64,000 bases of DNA from Todiramphus chloris collaris. Lineage: Eukaryota; Chordata; Aves; Coraciiformes; Alcedinidae. Under the pieces are notes generated by a model, which was given only the letters and a program-made list of their open reading frames with translations, ran no database searches and was not told the origin of the DNA. The stretch covers positions 2,654,431 through 2,718,430 of the forward strand of contig JANVCC010000261.1 of assembly GCA_025345505.1 (NCBI GenBank), given 5' to 3'. Both the position numbers and the translations under genes were made by a program. This document shows positions 51,301 to 60,300 of the stretch, in pieces (the stretch's first letter is position 1; every line of letters begins with the position of its first letter).

Positions 51301-54300
51301 CATGTGCACAGAAAGTGAGCAAAGTTCAGAAAACAAGATGACAAATACCATCTTTACCATGAAGTGATAGAAATTTCTAATAGGTTTTTATTTCCGTGGA
51401 GTTTCATGTATCAGTATGGCTATAGATTCATTTTTCATCTGCTGATAGCTTGGATACTTCAAGGACAGTGGAATTTTTTTCATACTACTTGAGGTAAGGC
51501 TCTGACTTGAATGAAAAAAAGGAAGGGAGGGTACTCATAACTGTCAGCTTTTGTCAATATCAATTCTGAAATACTTGGATAAAATGCTTTGCAGTCTTGT
51601 GAATTATTTCAAGAAGATGAAAATACCCTAGGCATGACCTGGGTAACCCTGCTTTGGCAGGGGATTTAGACTCAATCTCCAGAGGTCCCTTCCAACCCCT
51701 ACAGTTCTATGATTCTATGGTAAGTGGTGTTGAACACTCTATTTTTGGTGTGTGTGTGTATGCATATGTGCTGATAACCATGTGTTCAGCAGCAAATGCA
51801 TTCTGGAATACACTGATGTGTTGGGTTTTTAACACTGCTTTCTCCCTGGATTTGTGTATCCTGTTTCTCTGTGTGGTGTTCTCAGAAGTACTGTAGCAGA
51901 GGAAAGCTACATGTTCAGTCCTATTTTAACAGTGTGCTCAACCTGCAAGAAAAAGTCAGATTTTCTTTCTGAGAAGGTTAAAACCCAGCGTACAAATACG
52001 CTCAGGAGAATAGTTTCCATTTTGTATCTTATTGATAAATCCTTTAGCTCAATACTTTCTTGTATGACTTTTTGTTTTGCTCTCCAATTCTGGTGTTTGA
52101 GTAGTAGACCTCTGTCAAGTTGGGTGGTAATTAAATTCTCACCTTCTTGGGGCAGTAAAGTGCCTCTGTGTCATCCAGTTCTTCAACAGAAAAGCTTCCA
52201 CATTGGTTTGCGGAGACCGAGTTCCAGGGTGTGTTTTAGAGCTCTGTGGCTGCTCTGCTTCCCCTTGTGGTGCATCCTGGTTTATTAATCAGGAGAAGAC
52301 TTCAGTTAATTATCTGCCCTGCTGTTTTCCTCATGCATCTCCTCTTGCATCTGATGCACCCGCTCTTGTGCTGACTGATGCTGCAGTTGTCTTGTTCTTA
52401 GCTTCTGCTTGGCTCATTGATACTCTTCTGCTTAATGGGCATCATTTGCCAGCTCCTTCTGTTAGATCAGGACAAGCATTATTTTTTGTGTGTGTGCTGA
52501 ATATTTTATATTAGCAGCATTTAATCTTACTAGGTTGGTTTGCTGCACCTTTCACCTGCCAGTTTTGAAGATCTCTCTCAGTAAATTGTCTCTACGTGTT
52601 TTGTCATCTAATTAAACTTTGTACTTAAGAATAAAAAGTTTTGTTGTTTTTGATGAAGTTTTATAGTGTACAGCTTAGCTAAATCTGGGACCTTTTATGT
52701 TAGTGTTTTCTAAACATCTCACTTTAATATTTTATATCATTACCACAGTAATAACCTGAAGTGTTTTGCACGTTGATGGATTTATTTTATTTTTAATTGC
52801 AGGAAATGTATGAGGTTGCCAAGAAACTTTGCTCCTTTTGTGAAGGTCTCGTACATGATGAACATCTTCAGCATCAAGGCTGGGCTGCCATAATGGCCAA
52901 CTTGGAAGATTGTACATACTCCTACCAAAAGCTGCTTTTCAAGTTTGAAAATGTATATTCAAGCTATTTGCAGTCCATAGATGATATCAAGTTGAAACTT
53001 ACACAGTAGGTTTGCCATTAAATTCAGCCTCAAGCTCTAAAGTTGCCGTAGCCTAAACTTATTTTTTGAGGGTTGTATTTCTGGTGCTAGTTCCAGTTAA
53101 TCAAGCATGTATTTGTTTGTGTCATAGAGAACATTCTTTCTGTTCTATACTAGTCATTTTTTTTACTGGCCTTTTTTCCTTGTCTTTGTCAGCACACAGA
53201 AAGCTGTATTGAATTATGTGGAAGATATGCTTGTTAATGAGCAGCTGTTTAAGAGCTGGGCTTCTTCCAAATGTGCACTAGAAATACCTAGATAATAAAT
53301 ATAGACATTAATCAGCATTTAACCATACTTATTTGCACTTTTGAATTAATTTCTTGTAAACACACTTCAGCAGATATGATCCTCTGTGTTGAAAGTGTGA
53401 GGTTATAACACCAACCTTGGGTGTAGATGTGTACCTTTGAGGTGGTGTGTGTATTTGTATGTGTGTGTGCTGGTATCCTACAAACTCTGGATGGTACTTC
53501 AAGAAAAATCTTGGACATCTTTCTCGACGTTATAGTATTATGGTATTTCCATGAGTGCTTTGCCTAATAGAATGTAAGTGGGTGTTGGATACTTCAAAAA
53601 AAAGCATAAATATATTTTACTTTTTTATAAAATCCAAAAGTTTAATTTCATAGCTTTTACCAAATACATAAACTATTAAAACTCTGTGAAAGTAATCAGG
53701 CAGAGGACACTCAGTCTTTGCTAATAACCATTGATATCCATGCAGATTGGAAACATAAAAGTCCCAGATGTGTTTTTAAGAAAAAAAAAAAAAAATGGAA
53801 AGAAAAAAATGCTTTAAGAAAAAAAAAACTTTATCAAACTCTCATTTTTTTCATTCTATTATAAACATAATCATACTTGGAAGTTTAGAAGAGTTGATAT
53901 TCAACAGTAAAAGCAAAAATAGTATTTTCTGTCGGTGCCCTCCCATGATGTTGATACCAACCACAGTAGTTTAAAAGGATAGTTCTCAAATTAACTTTGC
54001 AACCTGCTTCAGTTCTAAAAGAAATAGTACTTTATGGGTGGCTTGTTTTTATGTCACACTGGCTTCTAGATGCTGATGGTTTGGTTGGTTTCTTTTCCTT
54101 TTTACCTTTCAAAAAAAGCTTGGGTTCTGCTGTTTCTATCATGGCCAAGATACCGCTGCTGGAGTGCCTAACGAGACATAGCTACAGAGAGTGTCTAGGA
54201 AGACTGGATTCTTCAGCTGAGCACGGAGGGGCAGAAAGTGAAGAAACTGAGGATGGGAAATCTGCTGAATTGGTGCTTTATCCTGATGTATCTAAAGTGA

Positions 54301-57300
54301 ACAGTAAATCAATGTTAGCCTCATTTTGCAAGTCGGTTGAACATTCAGCTTTGGAAGGCACAGATCCTGAAAACGTAAAGGATGAGAAGGAATCTGGTCC
54401 AAGTGCTCCTGTCCAGGACAATGAAACATCAGTAGAATTGAAAGATGATGATCAGCCTTCCTTCAATGTGTCATTGTTAGACTGGATAAATGTTCAAGAT
54501 AGACCTAATGATGTAGAATCGCTGGTCAGAAAATGTTTTGATTCTATGAGCAGGGTAAGTTAATAATTTCTGGAAAAAAAATCTACTTCTCTTGCATTGA
54601 ATGTTGCTGTTTATTTTACAGATGATGGTGCTTTCAAAGTGACTCAAGTTTTTGTTGCTTCTCAGATATCTTTCTGAATAGAGACCAAAGCAGAGTCTGG
54701 GAGGGTTGGGGATGTGGGAAGCATTTTAAGAGTTGTGGAGTGTTAAGAATTGGACCTTTAGGAAAATGTATCATTTCACAATGAATGTTTATCTCTCCTG
54801 TGTCTCAAATAGCCCTTCCTGTTGGGAAGCAAATGGCTTCTTGTAGCATATAACCAAAGTGACTTGACTTCTGTCTTTTTCCAGCCTTTTTGGTGGAAAT
54901 TATGCTTCTAATGAAAGTAAAGATTTTCCTGTTAAACGTTAATTTAACAGTTAATGTTCTTTGTGTTAAATACTGAAGCTTTTATTAAAATATAGGACAA
55001 ATTCCTGTGGTTAATTGTGATAAATTCCCGTATAAATGCGTTCTTTACTAGCTGATAGAGATGCACTTAGAAGTGCCCAGCATGTCAGTTTGTATTTCTG
55101 CTGCTGGTAGAATAAAGCATTGCTCACTTTCTTTACTTTCCAAATTATTCTTTTAACCAGGGGGCATCACAAGCTTTTAAAATCCTTCTGCTTAGAGATT
55201 TCCTCCTTTCTTTGCTTTCCCTGTAGCTTATATTTCTTAGGTTGTCTAAACTTGTTTACAGTATGTATAATTTTATACTATTACAACTCAATACACCTTG
55301 AAGAAGGAAAACAATTTGTCTTTGATGCTATTCCCTCCATAAAGTGGGACTGAGAGACTGTCATGTCTAAACCCCATCTGCTGTAGGGAATATTCTGTGG
55401 TCAGCTCTATACATTGGCTTTTCAGTTTTATCTTAAAAGTAGTTGGACAACTGTGCTTAATATTAATTGCTGCTTCAGATTTTGAGCTGTCTGTTGCAAG
55501 ATAATAAATTTACTTTCTAGATAATATTAATAGGGCACAAATGTAATGCCTTAAAACTTATTTTAAAAGACATCAAACAGTTGCTTACAAATAAATTTTA
55601 GTGATACTAAAGATACAAAACTGAAAAAATAGCCACTTAAGGTAAATACTTGTACGTTTTTTGTTCAACTTGTAGTCTTACTGGACATATATCACGTGTT
55701 TTAGAGAGACTGTCTTGTAATCATGTACTCTTCTGTCCCTGCCTTACCTAAGACTAGTCAGAAATCCTTAGTTTCACCTATTGAAATTGTTTTGAAACTT
55801 ATCCTGGTTTATAGGAAAAAAAAAATGTGATTACTTCTGTGAAAATGAAGTTTCTTTTTGTTTTCTTGACATAGCCAGAATTGGCAGGTAGTGAAAACAT
55901 TAGTTGGACTATTCTGGCCACCACTAGAACTGTGATCTCTTTTGGTTCACAAGAAACCCAGATCTTTCAAGTAATGTGATAATTCCTAGCTTTCCTTGGG
56001 AAAACATTAATTTATTCTATTTTGATAGCAGCACAGAAAAAAGGATTGAATCTCTCTGCCTACCATTAATTTATAGTTAGTTTGAAAACAGAATTGACCT
56101 ACAGCTGAAAAGGAAAAGAAAATACTAAATAAATATCTTGCAATACAGTTGTTCTTTTAATATTTACTTGAGGTGACACTTGAGCCTAACAAGCTAGAAT
56201 AAGATGACACTTAATTTTTTTGTTTCCCTGCATTCTCCCCATGCCCTTTCCTTCTTGGAAATATGAACCATACAAATGGTTTGTGATTGCAATTCTTATT
56301 TGAATCTCTGAATTCAGGTAAGATTTTCATGAAAGCATCAGAGTATGAGCTTTATACCTTTGATACTGGTAGTCTTGGCAGTGTGTTATACAGGGTGCTG
56401 CTGGTGTTCCTGCAAAATGATGCTTGTAATTTCAGAAACCTAGGCTGCAGAAAAAGCAATGGGTAAGTAGGAGCTCACCAGATATTTCTGTTAAGTGCTG
56501 TTGTAGTCGTTTAAATACAAGGCTTGAAAAGGAAAAGACTTTTAAAGGTGAGGAGAGCAACATTACCTGCCATTGAAAGTAGACCTGAGTGCTACAGATG
56601 CATTTAGGTCAAAAATGTGATGAAAAGAATGGATGGATGGAAGAAATTAATTACAGGGTGCAATGAGAGGAATAGGCATTATTTGTAAAAAGAGAGAAAA
56701 CACAATTTATGAAGGTAAAAAGTAAGCAAACAACCACAGACAAACAAGAAAACACCACCATATTATTCTCTGTCCTTTGTCTGTCAAAGAACAGTTGTGG
56801 ATGCTGCAGTGGAATAGCTCAGGAAGCCACAGGGCAGTCATGCTGAATAGGATGGCAAGATGATCCTATAAAAGCAGTCTGGTTTAACCTCAGAGAATAT
56901 TTTTATTAATGGTTCTTGAAGATGGATAAATCACTTGAGAAAGACCACGACTCATAAAACCATAACCACCTGAAAATTAGCCTTTGCCTTTTTCAGAGAA
57001 CTTCCAACATATTTGGTCACATTAATAAAAGCATTAATTATTTATTGCCCTGCTGGGGTTTTTTTGCCTTTTTTTTTTTTTTGGGGGGGGGGGAGAGTGT
57101 GGGGGGATGGGGAGCATTTGATGTTTTTTCTCTGGTTTTAAGAGGATGAGAGACCTAGTCTCTTCGTAGTTGATTCTTAATTTGTAATCCTTTTCCTCTT
57201 CAGATTCCTCTGTACCCTGGAGGGGTGTTTTGAGAATGAAAAAGTGCTGTGTCTGAAAGCTTTTATACAGTTAAATAATGGATTGAGGTGAAAAGAGTAC

Positions 57301-60300
57301 TTGAATTTATGTTATTACTGAGTCATAAGTGCCTTCTCTTTTGAGGGTTAATTTGTGTGCTCTGTAAGTGGCATAAACCCTACATGTTGATGAAAGAAGC
57401 CAGTGCTGCAACAGCTAGGATGACCTCATAGGATAGTGTCTTTTTCACCAGATACTCATATAATAGATGGTGTGCCATAACCATTTTGGATTAATTTGAG
57501 CAAATTTGTTCATGTTCTTCTAAAATGTTCCTTACTAAGGCATTCCAGGTTTAGACTCAACTCTGTCCTACATAAGCTGTTTCAGTTGTCTGTGTTGTTT
57601 TTAGAACTAAGGTAATTTATTGCACTACTTTTGAAGTGAAATTTGAAGAGCCACCCTTAATATCTGTGGACATTGGTAGCTTCTTGATGTTTCACTTTTT
57701 TCCTGGATAATGGCCTGTGAAAGAATATCATTAAATTTTTTAAAATGTGGTTTTATTAGGAGAAATATTAGCAAATATATTACAAATGTGTTATTTTTGT
57801 ATAGCTTGTTCACTTAGAATTGTTCTGCTTGTTTAAAGAATCAATTAAAACATTCATTTAGTGGGAAAAGGCTAATGGGTCTTGCAACTTTTTCCCATTT
57901 CCTTCCCTACTGCACTTTCCACTGAGTAGGGTAGACTGTCCATTAGCTTGAAACTGCTTCTTCCCACCCACACCTTGCCTTGTCCTCTCAACCAATGTCC
58001 CTTCCCCTTGTAAGGATCCTGATTTTTATGTTGGTCTGGCTGGAGTACTTCAAAGACATTCATAGTTCCACCTCAGCATGAGGAAGAACTTCTTTACTGT
58101 AAGGGTTACAGAGCACTGGAACAGCCTCTCCAGAGAGGTTGTGGAGTCTCCTTCTCTGGAGACTTTCCAGACCTGTCTGGATGCATTGCTGAGTGATCTG
58201 CTCCAGTTCTGCCCTGCTTTGGCAGGGGGGTTGGACTTGATGATTGTTGGAGGTCCCTTCCAACCCCTACCATTCTGTGATTAACTCAGAATTCTGAAAC
58301 AGATGAGAGATGTAGGCACACGTTAGATTAACCTTAATATTTTTCTTTTTTTTTTTTTTAATAAGAAAGCTCACATCACCTTTCAATATGTCAACTGCTA
58401 ATAAACATCTTTCTGTTATTTCCCTTATTTTGTTTTCATTTTTATTTTTTAGCTTGATCCAAGGATCATCCAACCCTTTCTGGCCGAATGTCGCCAAACT
58501 ATCGCCAAACTAGATAATCAGAACATGAAGGCTATTAAAGGCCTTGAGGATAGGCTCTATGCATTGGACCAGATGATTGCAAGCTGCAGCAGACTGGTGA
58601 ATGAACAAAAAGAACTTGCTCAGGTAATACTCATTTGTTCATGCAGCATTGGAAGATGACAGCTTTTTTTGTGTGTGCATGCTCTTAATGTTTGCAAGGA
58701 AACAGTTGCACGTCTTAGTGCAAGATAGTTTTCAATGTATCATGATGGAGATGCTCAAAAAGGTGCCATATTCATAATTGACACATAAATATTGGTAGCT
58801 TTGACATCTTGTGATTATGTTTTCAGCTCCTAAGTCAGATTACCACAGTAGTTTAAATACTGAGTGGTGGGCAGCACTGGAATTGAAATAGAAGACTTAT
58901 ATTTATGTCACTTCTGTATTGGAGAAAAACTTGCTCTACAAAATAAAAATGTCTTACTTAAAATATCCTCCACTTAATGCACCAGGAACACTCAGAGCTT
59001 TAGTTCATTGCAATTTTGTCAACTCTGTAATAAGCTGTATATTTTTATAGCTAAAGTATGTCTGTCAACATTATCTTGGTTATAATTTGGAAAAATGTAT
59101 TTAATTCCAATTCAGGCAGTCATAAAACTCTGAAAATACCTTTTAAGGTGTTTCTTATTAAGGTGTATCTTTTTAAATCTAGTGAATGGTTTACAAACAG
59201 GTTGTGCTGTAGTAGTGTAACATTTAGGACATTAATTTTGAAAACTGCTTCTAAAAACAGGATCTGATGATGATGTCTAACAGAAAACAGAAAAATTTTC
59301 CAGCTAGAAAATCAGAACTTCAGTTGGAGATGTGGAATAAGAGAAGTAGGTTAAATTTATTTTGAAGGGAAATACCGAGTCCTTCATAACTTGTCACTCA
59401 ATAATACAGGATCAGGGAAGATGTAACATGCTAAATCTCGATCATGCAGTGTTTATATTGTAGGCTAGTTCTAAACCCAAGGGAACTTAGCATGATGGGA
59501 AAGCTACTGTTCCATCTTGATTGCCTGGTGCTGTGAGTGATGGTTTTAGCTGTTTTCTCCCTCTTTACTTGGATGAAGAGCCTACCTCAAGCTTACCAGT
59601 CCCACTTGTAAGTAAGATACCTAAAAGTCATCTGGAAAGATGCTTTGTCACCTTGCTTACATGATACTGTAAATTTAGGATCTGTACCTTTTGAGGACTT
59701 GTTAGGTTTAACTTTCAAAACTTCAGCTTTGCCTTTTCCTTTTCAAACTTGTCTATTGCTTTATGTTACAGAGGGTTTTAAGAGCAGTCACACAGAATGT
59801 GATGGTGTGTTTGGGTGTTTTGGTTTTTTAAGCTTCAATTAATTATATGTTTGTGGTTAAACAAGTGACTAAGCGGACTGTCAGATGCTTTTACATCTTG
59901 ATTTTTATATCTGAGCCTTAGGAAGTAGTTTTATACCCATTTTAGCAGTTGTTTGGACACTTTAGAAACAAATTAAATGCATGTAAAATATTAGAGCTGG
60001 TATCATGTTACTCATTCAAATGATAGTTTGCAGAGAAATCTAAAAAGCATGGTGAAATGCATGGGTTTAATTACATTTTAAAATCTAGGTGAAGATTAGT
60101 TTATTTTTAAAGGCAGCTATCACAAGTCGTGTGATAACTGTTAATATTAGGTGTTACCTGGGAAAACAAACGTACCATTTTCCTTTACATCACACCTTCC
60201 ACCAGTGAACTGTTTCTGTTCATAAAGAAATAAAGTGTGGAGGTACTTTACAGAACAAGGATAAGGAACATCTCAGTAGTAATCCCACTGTCAGTGTTTG

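Larger units (their letters stand above)
42249..52802 (+). other. RB1CC1: RB1CC1 intron between coding exons 3 and 4 (10.55 kb)
   Basis: It holds the duplicated donor segment (45218), the CLEAR-like palindrome (47514) and one CR1 tail (51633). No further coding exon is needed, since exons 3 and 4 join in phase 0 without loss of family sequence. Confidence 0.85.
54555..58452 (+). other. RB1CC1: RB1CC1 intron between coding exons 5 and 6
   Basis: 3.9 kb with the T/G tract (57058) and a sense CR1 end (58064). Nothing else recognised. Confidence 0.88.
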
